From Isoptericola sp042668085 (GTDB lineage Bacteria > Actinomycetota > Actinomycetes > Actinomycetales > Cellulomonadaceae), in assembly GCF_042668085.1 (NCBI RefSeq), contig NZ_JBHVBO010000013.1, positions 1 to 50,183 of the forward strand: a DNA stretch of 50,183 nt, given 5' to 3'. Shown here piece after piece: positions 8,306-16,774 of this stretch. The notes under the pieces were generated by a model. The model had not been told where the DNA came from and did not search any database. It worked only from the letters and a program-made list of their open reading frames with translations. The position numbers were made by a program, and so were the translations under genes. The number at the start of each line of letters is the position of its first letter. Position 1 is the first letter of the stretch.

Positions 8306-9651
8306 GCGCCGTCGGACGGGTCGAGCGGGCGATCGCGGACGTCGGGGCCGGGCGCCCCGTCGTCGTCGCGGACGACGCCGACCGGGAGAACGAGGGCGAC
8401 CTCGTCCTCGCCGCCGACGCCGCGACGCCGGAGCTCATGGGCTTCCTGGTGCGGCACACGAGCGGCCTCGTGTGCGTGGGGGTGGCGCCCGAGCAGCTGG
8501 ACCGGCTCGGCCTGCCCCTCATGGTCGAGGCGAACCAGGACGCCTACCGCACGGCGTACACGGTGACGGTCGACGCCGCGTCGGGGGTTACCACCGGCAT
8601 CTCGGGCGCCGACCGGGCCCGCACGGCGCGGGTGCTCGCCGACCCGGCGGCGGCACCGGCCGACCTCACCCGGCCCGGGCACGTGCTCCCGCTGCGGGCG
8701 CGCCCCGGCGGCGTCCTGGAGCGCCGCGGCCACACCGAGGCCGCCGTCGACCTCGCCCGCCTCGCCGGGCGGGGCGAGGCAGGCGTCCTCGCCGAGCTGG
8801 TGCACGACGACGGCACGATGATGCGGCTGCCCGCCCTGCGGGAGTTCGCGGCCGAGCACGGGCTCACCCTGATCAGCGTGGCCGACCTCGTCGCCTACCG
8901 GCGCGCCACCGAGGCGCTCGTCGAGCGGGTGGCCGTCGCCGCCCTGCCCACCCGGCACGGCGAGCTCACCGCCGTCGCCTACCGCGACACCCGGACGGGC
9001 GACGAGCACGTCGCCCTGGTGGCCGGGCCCCTGGAGGACCTCGCCGACCCCGCGCGCGGCCCGGTCCTCGCGCGGGTGCACTCCGAGTGCCTCACCGGCG
9101 ACACGTTCGGCAGCCTGCGCTGCGACTGCGGGCCGCAGCTCGACGAGTCGCTGCGCCGGGTCGTGGCCGCCGGCCGCGGCGTCGTCGTCTACCTGCGCGG
9201 GCACGAGGGGCGGGGGATCGGCCTGGCCGCGAAGGTCGCGGCCTACGCCCTGCAGGACGCCGGACGCGACACGGTCGACGCCAACCTGGACCAGGGGCTG
9301 CCCGCCGACGCCCGTGACTACACCGCCGCCGCCCACGTGCTGCGCGACCTCGGGGTGCCGGGCGTGCGGCTGCTGACCAACAACCCCGCCAAGGTGGACG
9401 GCCTCGTCGCCGGGGGAGCGGACGTCGTCGAGCGGCTGCCCCTCGCGCTGCCCGCCCACCCGCGCACGCTCGCCTACCTGCGCACCAAGCGCGACCGCAT
9501 GGGCCACGACCTGCCCCACCTGACCGACACCCCGCACGACACCCCGCGCGACACCCCGCGCGACACCCCGCACGACACCGGAGGAACGATGCACGCCCCG
9601 ACCCCCCGCTCGACCCAGCCGGCCACCGCCACCGCCGGGGCCGTCCGATGA
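8302..9651 (+). CDS. ribBA: Bifunctional 3,4-dihydroxy-2-butanone-4-phosphate synthase / GTP cyclohydrolase II
   Basis: About 449 residues. The N-terminal half makes the four-carbon unit from ribulose 5-phosphate; its acidic active-site loop DDADRENEGDLV is at about residue 24. The C-terminal half opens GTP; its zinc cysteines are in HSECLTGDTFGSLRCDCG near residue 260, followed by LRGHEGRGIGL and LTNNPAKVDGL. Both halves look complete. The last 45 residues are unusual: a repetitive DTPHDTPRDTPRDTP run produced by a 12-bp tandem repeat, beyond the normal enzyme end. The start overlaps ribE and the stop overlaps ribH (ATGA). Confidence 0.96.
   Translation: MSAVGRVERAIADVGAGRPVVVADDADRENEGDLVLAADAATPELMGFLVRHTSGLVCVGVAPEQLDRLGLPLMVEANQDAYRTAYTVTVDAASGVTTGISGADRARTARVLADPAAAPADLTRPGHVLPLRARPGGVLERRGHTEAAVDLARLAGRGEAGVLAELVHDDGTMMRLPALREFAAEHGLTLISVADLVAYRRATEALVERVAVAALPTRHGELTAVAYRDTRTGDEHVALVAGPLEDLADPARGPVLARVHSECLTGDTFGSLRCDCGPQLDESLRRVVAAGRGVVVYLRGHEGRGIGLAAKVAAYALQDAGRDTVDANLDQGLPADARDYTAAAHVLRDLGVPGVRLLTNNPAKVDGLVAGGADVVERLPLALPAHPRTLAYLRTKRDRMGHDLPHLTDTPHDTPRDTPRDTPHDTGGTMHAPTPRSTQPATATAGAVR
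9530..9577 (+). repeat. 12-bp tandem repeat in the 3' end of ribBA
   Basis: GACACCCCGCRC is repeated about four times in tandem. The period is a multiple of three, so it encodes DTPH/DTPR units and can vary in copy number without shifting the frame. Confidence 0.85.
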
Positions 9652-10175
9652 GCGGCGCCGGGGCCCCCGCCACGGCGCCCGTCGACTGCTCCGACCTGCG
9701 GGTCGCCGTCGTCGCGGCGAGCTGGCACCAGGTCGTCATGGACGGCCTGCTCGACGGCGCGCTGCGCGCGTGCGCCGACCACGCCGTCGCCGAGCCGCGC
9801 GTCGTGCGCGTGCCCGGCTCGTTCGAGCTGCCCGTGGCCGCCCAGGCGCTCGCGGCCGGCGGCTACGACGCGGTGGTCGCCCTGGGCGTCGTGATCCGGG
9901 GCGGCACCCCGCACTTCGACTACGTGTGCGCCGCCGCGACCGACGGCCTCAACCGCGTGGCGCTCGACCACACGGTGCCCGTGGGCTTCGGCCTCCTGAC
10001 GTGCGACGACGAGCAGCAGGCCCTCGACCGTGCCGGGCTGGACGGCTCGCACGAGGACAAGGGCTACGAGGCGGCCGCTGCCGCGCTGGCCACCGCGCGC
10101 GTGCTCGGCGACGTCCGGGCGGCACCGGTCGCCGCTCCCCGCGCCGATGCAGGAGCAGCGTCCGACCTGGGGTAG
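9648..10175 (+). CDS. ribH: 6,7-dimethyl-8-ribityllumazine synthase
   Basis: A 175-residue enzyme that condenses the RibD-derived pyrimidine with the RibB-derived four-carbon unit. Markers are VAVVAASWHQVVMDGLLDGA, the substrate loop VRVPGSFELPVAAQALA, and ALGVVIRGGTPHFDYVC, followed by FGLLTCDDEQQALDRAG. The catalytic-site histidine lies in GGTPHFDYV. A 20-residue Ala-rich tail follows the usual end. It is the last gene of the operon; its stop lies inside the TAGTAT that may serve as -10 for the tRNA gene downstream. Confidence 0.95.
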   Translation: MSGAGAPATAPVDCSDLRVAVVAASWHQVVMDGLLDGALRACADHAVAEPRVVRVPGSFELPVAAQALAAGGYDAVVALGVVIRGGTPHFDYVCAAATDGLNRVALDHTVPVGFGLLTCDDEQQALDRAGLDGSHEDKGYEAAAAALATARVLGDVRAAPVAAPRADAGAASDLG

Positions 10176-10226
10176 TATTTCGGACGGCCCTGCGGGGTGG
10201 CACCGCGGTGCCACATGTGGGGTCGA

Positions 10227-10300
<74 letters not shown>

Positions 10301-10306
10301 CAAAAG

Positions 10307-10334
10307 CCCAGGTGAGAGTTGTTTCTCGCCTGGG
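10307..10334 (+). terminator. Hairpin terminator after tRNA-Pro
   Basis: CCCAGGTGAGA (10307-10317) pairs with TCTCGCCTGGG (10324-10334), with one T-G wobble and a 6-base loop. It begins 7 bases after the tRNA. The T-run behind it is weak. Confidence 0.75.
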
Positions 10335-10859
10335 TAATTGTCGTTTGTGGTCGTTGTTGGGCGGCTTTTCGCCCGGAGTTTTTGGACACTAGGGCCCCAC
10401 AGGTCGTGGCGATGGCGCCGGATCTGTCAGCGGCGACACCTCGAAAACCGCGGAATCTCGGGCTCTGTGCCTCGGGGGCAGGTGGGCGAGTCACGGACTT
10501 GAACCGGTGACTACCGGTCACAGGTTCAAGTCTCGTCGGAGGTGGCCAGGCAGCGCGGTCGGTGCTGCGGCGGGACGCTCCAGGAATTGGGGCCGGCGGC
10601 CAAACCCGCGTTGCTTGAAGGAGGACCGCCTGAATCCGCCTCCGCCTCTGCGGTGCCGCACGGCGACGATGCGGCGCCCGTCGGCGGGAGTAGGCGGAGT
10701 ACGCGGTAGATCCCGGCTTGGTCCCTGGTCCACCGCTCATCCCTGGAGCAGGCAGCGTGCCCACCCCACATGGAGTGCGTGGCTCACGACGAGCCATCCA
10801 CTCGGCCGGGAACCTCCGGCCCCATCGGGGCACAGCCCAGAGAGCGAGACCGATCGCAG
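10335..10859. other. Gene-free stretch after tRNA-Pro
   Basis: About 525 bases with no convincing gene. It contains the tRNA-like inverted repeat at 10496-10532. No direct repeat of the tRNA 3' end was found here, so it is not demonstrably an attachment site. Confidence 0.5.
10496..10532. repeat. Inverted repeat resembling two tRNA T-arms
   Basis: A 16-bp arm (10496-10511, beginning GACTTGAACC) is repeated in inverted form at 10517-10532 (ending GGTTCAAGTC) with one mismatch and a 5-base loop. GGTTCAAGTC matches the T-arm (B-box) consensus on both strands, yet neither strand folds into a full tRNA. Confidence 0.6.
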
Positions 10860-11114
10860 ATGACCACCACCCAGGTTCGCCGCATTGCCCGCCAGACCCC
10901 GCTCGCGTTCTTCCCGGACGTCGAGCCGGCAAACGAGGCGATGCTCCTCGCGCACAGCAACCGTGAGGAGGTGCTCGAGGAGCACGAGCGCGAGGCGCCG
11001 TACATGACCGTCATCCTCAGCCACAGCGCTTCTGACTACTCGGAGTCGGACGTGTGGATGATCACCGACCCTGAGCACATCAACTTCGTCCAGGCCGCGA
11101 TCGTGGGGGAGTAG
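10860..11114 (+). CDS. Small hypothetical protein (84 aa)
   Basis: MTTTQVRRIARQTPLAF begins an 84-residue acidic protein with good codon bias. No signal peptide, membrane segment or zinc motif is visible; the middle (NREEVLEEHEREAPYMTV) is probably helical. I do not recognise a family. A weak GAGAG lies upstream. It lies just before the broken DUF2199 copy, which is on the opposite strand, so the two are convergent. Confidence 0.55.
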   Translation: MTTTQVRRIARQTPLAFFPDVEPANEAMLLAHSNREEVLEEHEREAPYMTVILSHSASDYSESDVWMITDPEHINFVQAAIVGE

Positions 11115-11206
11115 CGAGGAATGGGCGGGAGGCAGGCGCACTGCGTCTGCCTCCTACTACCCTGCCTGCCGGAGTGCATGGGGGGGCTCACCGTGCCGGA
11201 GCATTT

Positions 11207-11470
11207 TCGACCACTTGGTCCAGGACCAACTGGTGATCCCACTCCCGACCAAGGACCACTCAACTGCACCGGGGAGAAATGCCCGAACGAACGCACCCAT
11301 AGAGGCACCTGCATCAACACCGACTCCAACGCGGAATGACCGCTCATCCAGGGCCCGGCGATTTCCTCGCGCTCGGGGAGGCTCAGCACAGGATCAGGAA
11401 GAGCGAACCGAACATAGCGCTTGTGCTCGGTCAGCTCGCGTCCACACGAAGGACGGGAAGAAGCCGTCAT
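11207..11470 (-). pseudogene. DUF2199 family pseudogene with internal deletion
   Basis: The minus-strand reading MTASSRPSCGRELTEHKRY, then LPDPVLSLPEREEIAGPWMS, closely matches the intact gene at 48530-49024. At about 11256 the sequence jumps from GACCAAGGAC to CACTCAACTG. The intact copy has about 227 additional bases there (48584-48810). The loss is not a multiple of three, so the C-terminal REWDHQLVLDQ is in another frame. The first zinc-type cysteine (CPSCG in the intact copy) is also changed to RPSCG. Similarity continues upstream of the start to about 11632. Confidence 0.8.
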
Positions 11471-11607
11471 CCAGTGGATGCTAGCGCCCTGAGTCCCGCA
11501 ATCGGTTTGATTGTCGTTCCATCAGGAACTGTCACCGCAGCCGCCATTCGACGGTGGATTGCCGGGCAGAGGCGATCCTCGGCAGTGCGGCGAGCGGTGG
11601 CCGGAGT

Positions 11608-11630
11608 AGCTCGCACCTCACGAGCACGCA
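11608..11630 (+). repeat. Dispersed motif, copy 1
   Basis: CTCGCACCTCACGAGCACGC lies upstream of the C45 hydrolase gene, at the outer edge of the segment shared with the 49-kb DUF2199 copy. Confidence 0.5.
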
Positions 11631-11724
11631 CCACCGATGGCCCGGTCGGTGCGATCGTCTACGCTGGCGGCGGCTTCCTCAGGACAGATCGGGCTGGGTC
11701 GACGTGCTGCGAAGGAGACGCGCG

Positions 11725-12900
11725 ATGGACGTGCTGGTGTACGAGTCGCCGGACGAGCGCTTGACAGTCCGCCATGTACGCATCCGCGGGAGCAACGAGG
11801 AGATCGGGGAGGAACTCGGCCGTATCGCGCGGTTCCGGTACGTGGTACCGGCAGAGGACCTGCTCTTGCCCGCCGACGTGGCCGAGAGCCGCCGCGAGTG
11901 GGCCGCGAGCCGCTACCCGGAGCTGCTCGCGCGGAGGGTCGGGGTCGCGCGCGCGTTCGGGTTGGACCTGGCGGACCCGACGGTGGACGCGCTCGGTGTC
12001 GGCTACAACATGCGACTACCGTCGCCGCCTTCGATGGCGGGTTGCTCGGTGATCACGGCGCCGACCGTGGATGCCGGCATCGTGGTGCAGCGGAACTTCG
12101 ACTTCGGTTTCCTCTCCTTGCCGGACGCGGTCTTCGGGCCGGACTCCTTCCCCGAGGCGCCGGCGATGCTGAGCGAGCCGTACCTCATGGAGATCCACCC
12201 CACCGACGGTGGGATGAGCGCGCTGTTCATGTGCGCCTTCGACCTCTGCAACGGGGTGATCGACGGCATGAACGAGGCGGGTCTCGTCGTCTCGATGATG
12301 CAGCTCATCGACCGGAGCGCGTCGACGTTCAGCGCACCGGACATCGGGCCGGGCCTGAACGAGCTGGAGGTGCTCCGGTTCATCCTCGACCGCTGTCGCA
12401 CCGTCGCAGACGCCCGGCGTGTGTTCGAGGAGGAGAGGACCTACCTGTCGTGGATGCCGTGCCACTACATCGTCGCGGACGCCGACGGAGTCGTGATGAT
12501 GGCCGAGCCTGGCGACGACGGCACGATGCAGACGGTGGTGCAGCGCGACGGCGCGATGCGGTCCACGAACCACAGCCTCCTTCGTCAGGTCCCCGAGTCG
12601 TGGGCGGACGACCCCGAGATGGGCGGCTCCCGCGACCGGCTGCAGCGTATGGACGCGCACGTCGCTGCCGACGTCGACCACCCGGTCACCGCCGCCCGTC
12701 TCGCACGGGTCGCCGACCAAGTCGCGGTCAGCACACGTTGGCCGGAGTCCGGCATGGTCGTTGGTGGGACCCTGTGGTCGGCGTCGTACCGACCACGGGA
12801 TCGTGAGCTCTCGATTCGGTTCTGGTCTCGCCCCGCGGCGGACGGAACCAACCCGGACCTGTCGCCCGAGATGCGATTCCGGCTCGAACGGGCCACGTGA
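11725..12900 (+). CDS. C45-type peptidase / acyltransferase-like amidohydrolase (Ntn fold)
   Basis: About 391 residues. It resembles C45 enzymes (acyl-CoA:6-aminopenicillanate acyltransferase and relatives), which cut linear amide bonds after self-cleavage before a cysteine. The likely nucleophile is the Cys in SMAGCSVITAP near residue 107, followed by VVQRNFDF, CNGVIDGMNEAGLVVSMM and SWMPCHYIVADADG, a pattern shared by this group and choloylglycine hydrolases. The ATG at 11725 is chosen because GAAGGAGA lies 7 bases upstream; the longer frame before it is not protein-like. No signal peptide is seen, so it is probably cytoplasmic. The substrate is unknown. Confidence 0.82.
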   Translation: MDVLVYESPDERLTVRHVRIRGSNEEIGEELGRIARFRYVVPAEDLLLPADVAESRREWAASRYPELLARRVGVARAFGLDLADPTVDALGVGYNMRLPSPPSMAGCSVITAPTVDAGIVVQRNFDFGFLSLPDAVFGPDSFPEAPAMLSEPYLMEIHPTDGGMSALFMCAFDLCNGVIDGMNEAGLVVSMMQLIDRSASTFSAPDIGPGLNELEVLRFILDRCRTVADARRVFEEERTYLSWMPCHYIVADADGVVMMAEPGDDGTMQTVVQRDGAMRSTNHSLLRQVPESWADDPEMGGSRDRLQRMDAHVAADVDHPVTAARLARVADQVAVSTRWPESGMVVGGTLWSASYRPRDRELSIRFWSRPAADGTNPDLSPEMRFRLERAT

Positions 12901-12917
12901 CGATCCGCGGCCCGGGG

Positions 12918-12945
12918 ACTCGCACCTCACGCGCACGTACCTCTA
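12918..12945 (+). repeat. Dispersed motif, copy 2
   Basis: ACTCGCACCTCACGCGCACG followed by TACCTCTAC lies just behind the C45 gene stop and shares about 25 bases with the copy at 49122-49150. Confidence 0.45.
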
Positions 12946-12963
12946 CAAGTTCGTTCTAGCTGC

Positions 12964-13341
12964 TCAGAAGGGCGCGAGGCTGGCGGGGAGCGTGCGGTAG
13001 ACGTTCTCCTGACGTAACCAGCACAGCGGCTCGGTGACGTTACTCGGCGGCTTCACGTGTCACTAGGCGCCGGCCGTCAGCCCACCGGATGGCCGTCCCA
13101 GGACCATCTCTTCCCACGCCTCCCACAGCTGGCGGACGACCACCGCTAAGGAGCCGTGCCGACGCAGCGCCACGCCGTGCGGCACAGGGGCTGCATTGAG
13201 CCGCTTGGCTGCCGGCCAGAACTTCACGCGCCGTCAGGTCTCGCCGCCGTTCGCCTCCGCCCCGCTCAACGCATGGCGGTATGGAACGAAGTCCGACAGA
13301 ACCGCACGGCAGGCGGTCAAGGACCGCAGGTCGGGCGCGAG
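12964..13341 (-). pseudogene. Decayed gene or string of very short ORFs
   Basis: On the minus strand one frame from 13341 to 13063 reads LAPDLRSLTACRAVLSDFVP, then a TGA, then VKFWPAAKRLNAAPVPHGVA and VVRQLWEAWEEMVLGRPSGG up to a stop at 13063. Both parts have coding-like codon use. A short ORF at 12964-13056 (VKPPSNVTEPLCWLRQENVY...) follows in another frame. The frame from 13341 is the same as that of the small ORF at 13342-13518. The simplest reading is a gene disabled by stops; separate mini-proteins are possible. I do not recognise the family. Confidence 0.4.
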
Positions 13342-13518
13342 CTAGTCGCCGTCGCCGTCGCTGTTGGTAATCCCTTCTTCCTCTGCCTCCACGGTGAACG
13401 CCTGGGCAGTCTGAGGGTCGCGCATGTTCAGCGCGCGATCATCCCAAAGGTTGTTCCGCTCGCCGGCCCTGTCCTGCTGCGCCGCGGTCAGCCGCAGCAT
13501 TTCCTCGGTGTCCGTCAT
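13342..13518 (-). CDS. Small acidic hypothetical protein (58 aa)
   Basis: MTDTEEMLRLTAAQQDRAGE begins a 58-residue acidic protein ending in an E/D-rich tail. AGGGTG lies shortly before the ATG on the minus strand. The reading continues in frame after its stop into the decayed stretch at 13063-13341, so it may instead be the 5' part of a broken gene. Confidence 0.35.
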   Translation of the reverse strand: MTDTEEMLRLTAAQQDRAGERNNLWDDRALNMRDPQTAQAFTVEAEEEGITNSDGDGD

Positions 13519-13822
13519 GCTCACCCTGATGCCCCCGGCCCTCCCCGACGGCGCAGGAAGATCGCCGATAGCCCGTTGTGTGAGTGAAGCCCGCGACGCA
13601 TTGTGACGATCTCGTTCGCCGGCGCCCGCCCCCCGATGATCTCCGCCGCAACTGGCGCGGTCGTCATCGCGCCGGTGGCGCGAGATTGCGGGATCGACTA
13701 CCGCATTAGCGTGAGCATCCAAGACTGACCGATTCTGTGGCGCGCCAGAATCGGGTCTGGAGGTTTTAATTCACGCGTCCGCCGCGCCGGGTCAAGCGAG
13801 CGAGTGCGGCCAGTGCGGTGTG

Positions 13823-14176
13823 TCAGGGGCGGGCGGGTTCGGATGCCGCCGCGCTTCCGTTCGGGCCCTCTGACGGGTCTGCGAGGGTGCGCAGCGCTGC
13901 AAGATGACCCTCGAGTGCGCGACGTCCTGCGCTCGTCAGTGCCACGGAAGTCGTGCGCCGTGCGTCTGCACGCCGGGACGACGCCTGTTTCGTCGTACGC
14001 ACGTAGCCGACCTCGGCGAGAGCGCGGATCGTCTTGGACAGGCTGGCGTCGGACATGCCGAGCGTGTCACGCAACGCGGCGAAATCTGCAGAGTCCACTG
14101 GACGCAGCAGGGCGCACAGTCGCAGGCGGCCCAGCGCGTGGATCGCCTCGTCGAGCCGAGATTCAGCGGGCGACAT
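13823..14176 (-). CDS. Winged-helix transcriptional regulator (MarR/HTH_27-like)
   Basis: A 117-residue single-domain DNA-binding protein. The helix-turn-helix is readable at about residues 30-62: DFAALRDTLGMSDASLSKTI, followed by RALAEVGYVRTTK and a basic wing (SSRRADARRTTSVALT). The C-terminus is short and Ala-rich. Its start overlaps the end of the membrane-protein gene upstream by 14 bases, a common actinobacterial arrangement in which the small regulator probably controls expression of the pair. The target is not known. Confidence 0.85.
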   Translation of the reverse strand: MSPAESRLDEAIHALGRLRLCALLRPVDSADFAALRDTLGMSDASLSKTIRALAEVGYVRTTKQASSRRADARRTTSVALTSAGRRALEGHLAALRTLADPSEGPNGSAAASEPARP

Positions 14177-14633
14177 GCCCTAGCTCCGCGCGATAGACAC
14201 GCTCGTAGAGCAGGCCTCCGCCGAGCATGACGACGAATGCTGCCACTACGCACGCCGGCACCCCATCGTCATGGCCGGTTTTAGCGAGGACGACCGATGT
14301 GACGAATAGGCCGAGGAAGAGGATGCCTTGCACGGCTGCGACGACGAGGCTGCGCATGCCCGCCGCGCGGCTGACTGAGAAGCCCGTGGTGCGGCGGTAT
14401 GCCTCAGTGAGGAAGACCAGACCGACGCACGCCGCGGCGACCAGTGAACTCTGCGCACCGGGCGTGGCGGCGCCAGGAGAGGCCACGAACGCCGCCGTGA
14501 CCAGTGACAGTGTGGGGTAATACCACCAGGGCGGCGCGAGCCGCTCGGACAGGCGACCTCGGTCGGCAGCGAGGGTACTCAGCGCCGCCCGAGCGTCCGC
14601 ACCGGGCGGGCCGGCGGGGGACTCGTTTTCCAT
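14163..14633 (-). CDS. Membrane protein paired with the winged-helix regulator
   Basis: About 156 residues starting MENESPAGPPGADARAALST. Four hydrophobic segments are visible: WWYYPTLSLVTAAFVAS, SSLVAAACVGLVFLTEAY, SLVVAAVQGILFLGLFVTSV and ACVVAAFVVMLGGGLLY. The N-terminal 45 residues are hydrophilic. No catalytic motif is seen. The longer frame upstream to 14903 is rich in P, S and T without a clear start and overlaps the next gene, so I prefer the ATG at 14633. It is transcribed with the regulator gene that it overlaps. Confidence 0.75.
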   Translation of the reverse strand: MENESPAGPPGADARAALSTLAADRGRLSERLAPPWWYYPTLSLVTAAFVASPGAATPGAQSSLVAAACVGLVFLTEAYRRTTGFSVSRAAGMRSLVVAAVQGILFLGLFVTSVVLAKTGHDDGVPACVVAAFVVMLGGGLLYERVYRAELGHVAR

Positions 14634-14778
14634 AAGGTTAAGACTTTCACTTGCCGAAGGGGAAAGCAACTTGCCCGCTCTCGACCCAGACCCGCCCGAT
14701 GCTCCCAGAACCGCCCGACCCTCGGGCCGTTGCGGGCCCGGTTTCGGAGGGTTCAGAACCGGGCGTTTAGTGCGCGCG

Positions 14779-15177
14779 TCAGCGGGCGCGACCGTGGAGC
14801 AGCTCGATGAACTCGTCGGCCATGTCGAGCTTGCGCGCCAGTTCGGTGCGGCGCTCTTCGGCTCGGGCGACGTAGTCGGCGAGTCGGGCGCGGGCGTCGT
14901 CACGTCCGACGGCGTCGGGGTCGTCTAGTCGGTCGACGACATCGAGCACTTCGGGGTCGACCGGGCCGTGCAGGACGGAGCCGTCCTCGTGCTCCTCGAC
15001 GACGTATCGGCTGGTGTCGACGTTGGCGAAGTGCAGCGTGGGAGCGCGCATGGCGCGAGCGAGGCAGTCGGCGGTGAGGGCGACGAGCTCGGGCTGGTCG
15101 GGGACGATTCCGACGACCAGGGGGCAGCCGGTGAAGTCCACCATGCGTTTGACGGGGGGCTGAGGCACAGGTTTCAT
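14779..15177 (-). CDS. Universal-stress-protein-like protein
   Basis: About 132 residues. The beginning of a USP-type Rossmann-like domain can be read: PLVVGIVPDQPELVALTADC, LARAMRAPTLHFANVDTSRY. A helical, R/E-rich end (YVARAEERRTELARKLDMAD) follows in place of the usual second half with its ATP-binding Gly motif. GGAGA lies 8 bases before the ATG at 15177. It is transcribed towards the membrane-protein/regulator pair, with a 145-base gap. The USP assignment rests on fold-like pattern only. Confidence 0.6.
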   Translation of the reverse strand: MKPVPQPPVKRMVDFTGCPLVVGIVPDQPELVALTADCLARAMRAPTLHFANVDTSRYVVEEHEDGSVLHGPVDPEVLDVVDRLDDPDAVGRDDARARLADYVARAEERRTELARKLDMADEFIELLHGRAR

Positions 15178-15598
15178 GGCGGGTCTCCTGACGCGGGCCC
15201 GCACGGGCCTGGCCGTCTGTGTGAGGCGAGACAGGAACCATCAGCCGTGCTCGGCGGTTCGGGTGCGAAGCAGCACCAGATGCGCTACGCCCATGGGCGC
15301 GCCGCCCGGACGGAGAGCCGGACTACTACGAGGGGGCGGGAGGGTGACCTGGGCGTTGGCCCACCCTGATGACACGGTGCGGATCCCAACCGAGCCGACC
15401 ACGAAGCGCGTCGGCGACATGCCCGACCACGCCCCGGCCATGCCAAGGTGCTCGGGATCATCTCGAGCACCGACCGCTCCGAGCCCAGACCGGGGCGCGT
15501 GAGCCTCCCCGTTCCCAAGTCGGGGGCGAGTATCTCGACGTGCAACCCTTGGGCTCGGGTTCGCCATCCGGCTCCGATGATGAATGTGGCGCTGCCCT
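15178..15598. other. Intergenic stretch, no convincing gene
   Basis: About 420 bases between the USP-like and PAS-ANTAR genes. A minus-strand frame of 59 codons (15241-15420) has no ribosome-binding site and mixed codon quality, so it is not called. Confidence 0.5.
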
Positions 15599-16300
15599 TC
15601 AGCCGCTTGCCGGCGTTGCGGTCTGGGGCAGATCGGTGTTGGGCGGGGGGACGGGTGCGGCGAGGAACTCGGTGAGTTCGTCGGCGGAGGGGAAGGTGGC
15701 TCCGGGCCGGCGGAAGCGCTCGAGGAGCCATTCCGCAAGTTCGCGTACTGGGATGTTGAGGTGGTTCGATGCGGTGCGAAGGTGCTCGAACGCTCGTTCT
15801 GCGGGGATGTCCAGGCCGACCATGAGCACGCCTTTGGCCTGCTCGATTGATGCTCGGGTCGCGGCGGACGCTCGGATTGCGGCGGTGGCCTCGCGCTGTG
15901 CGACCTCGCGGCTGGCATCGGTGACATCGACGAAGTATCCGAACAGTTCGACGATCTTGCCCGTGGTGGGGTCTGGCCGGCCTTGGCCGGTGACTGCCAC
16001 GGTTCGGACGTGGCCGTGCGCGTCGAGGATGCGGTGGACGGAGCTGAAGGGTTCTCCGGTTTCCGCTGTGGCTTTCAGGGCGTCGTCGACCCGCTGTCGG
16101 TCCTCGGGGTGCTTGTGCGCGAGGGTCAGCTCGGTGGTGGGCACGATCTCGCCGGGCGCGAAGCCGTGCATCCGGTAGATCTCGTCCGACCACTCCCACC
16201 TTCCGGTCGTCAGGTCGAGTCGATACCGTCCGACCGGAAGCTGGGTACCGGGGGCGAGGGCGGCTTCTAGAGCATCCGCGGAGGGCGGTCTCTCGTTCAC
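15599..16300 (-). CDS. PAS and ANTAR domain regulator
   Basis: About 233 residues. A PAS-type sensor domain occupies residues 25-120 (GRYRLDLTTGRWEWSDEIYR, MHGFAPGEIVPTTEL, HKHPEDRQRVDDALKA). An ANTAR RNA-binding domain follows at about 145-205 (ASIEQAKGVLMVGLDIPAER, AFEHLRTASNHLNIPVRELA). ANTAR proteins bind paired hairpins in nascent RNA and prevent termination; the PAS part would sense a small molecule or redox state. The GTG start at 16300 is chosen because GGAGA lies 6 bases upstream. It is divergent from the PAS/SpoIIE phosphatase gene. No two-hairpin ANTAR target was found nearby. Confidence 0.88.
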   Translation of the reverse strand: MNERPPSADALEAALAPGTQLPVGRYRLDLTTGRWEWSDEIYRMHGFAPGEIVPTTELTLAHKHPEDRQRVDDALKATAETGEPFSSVHRILDAHGHVRTVAVTGQGRPDPTTGKIVELFGYFVDVTDASREVAQREATAAIRASAATRASIEQAKGVLMVGLDIPAERAFEHLRTASNHLNIPVRELAEWLLERFRRPGATFPSADELTEFLAAPVPPPNTDLPQTATPASG

Positions 16301-16774
16301 GGATTCTCCAGTCTCACGCGCGGACACTGCCGCCACTGTCCACCCGAAGTAGGAAAAGGGCCACTTCGCAGCCGCCGCCGCGCAGACTGGGGTCACGGCG
16401 CGCACACTTCAAGGGCGGTGCCGCACCCCCCGCCTTGGTGCGGTACCGCACCAACTCCGCCCGTCCGCACGGTCCCACCGGCGGCGTTGCTCGTGTGGAG
16501 CGTGTGCTCAAGGGCAGCGTTACCCACCCTCCCATCGCGTCGCGATCCACGACCGTGCGCGATGCGGGCAAAGTTCGTCCTGGCTCGGTGGGGGCTAGGT
16601 AGAACCGACCCCCGAGCAGGCCCAGCCAAGGAGACACACCCGGCACGCTCGATCAGCGAGATGACTGACGTCGGGCGCGAATTAAGGGCGGCCGCTCACG
16701 TGACCAGATCAGGACGGGTAGCGGTCCCGAGTGGCGCGAGCGAGGCAAGGTCTCCGCGGCACTAGCATTCGCTC
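16301..16774. other. Divergent intergenic region between two signalling genes
   Basis: About 470 bases. Apart from TAGCAT (16763-16768), which lies 6 bases before the GTG of the phosphatase gene, no clear element is visible. Confidence 0.5.
16763..16768 (+). promoter_or_regulatory. Possible -10 for a leaderless phosphatase transcript
   Basis: TAGCAT is followed by 6 bases and then the GTG at 16775, and no Shine-Dalgarno sequence is present. No good -35 is visible. Confidence 0.45.

Noticed and set aside
10480..10545. Second tRNA gene
   Set aside because: T-arm-like sequence is present on both strands, but acceptor, D and anticodon stems do not form.
11335..11724. N-terminal extension of the C45 hydrolase from 11554
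   Set aside because: It falls in sequence shared with the DUF2199 segment on the other strand, and a strong ribosome-binding site precedes 11725.
15241..15420. 59-codon minus-strand frame between USP-like and PAS-ANTAR genes
   Set aside because: No ribosome-binding site, no leaderless -10, and uneven codon quality.
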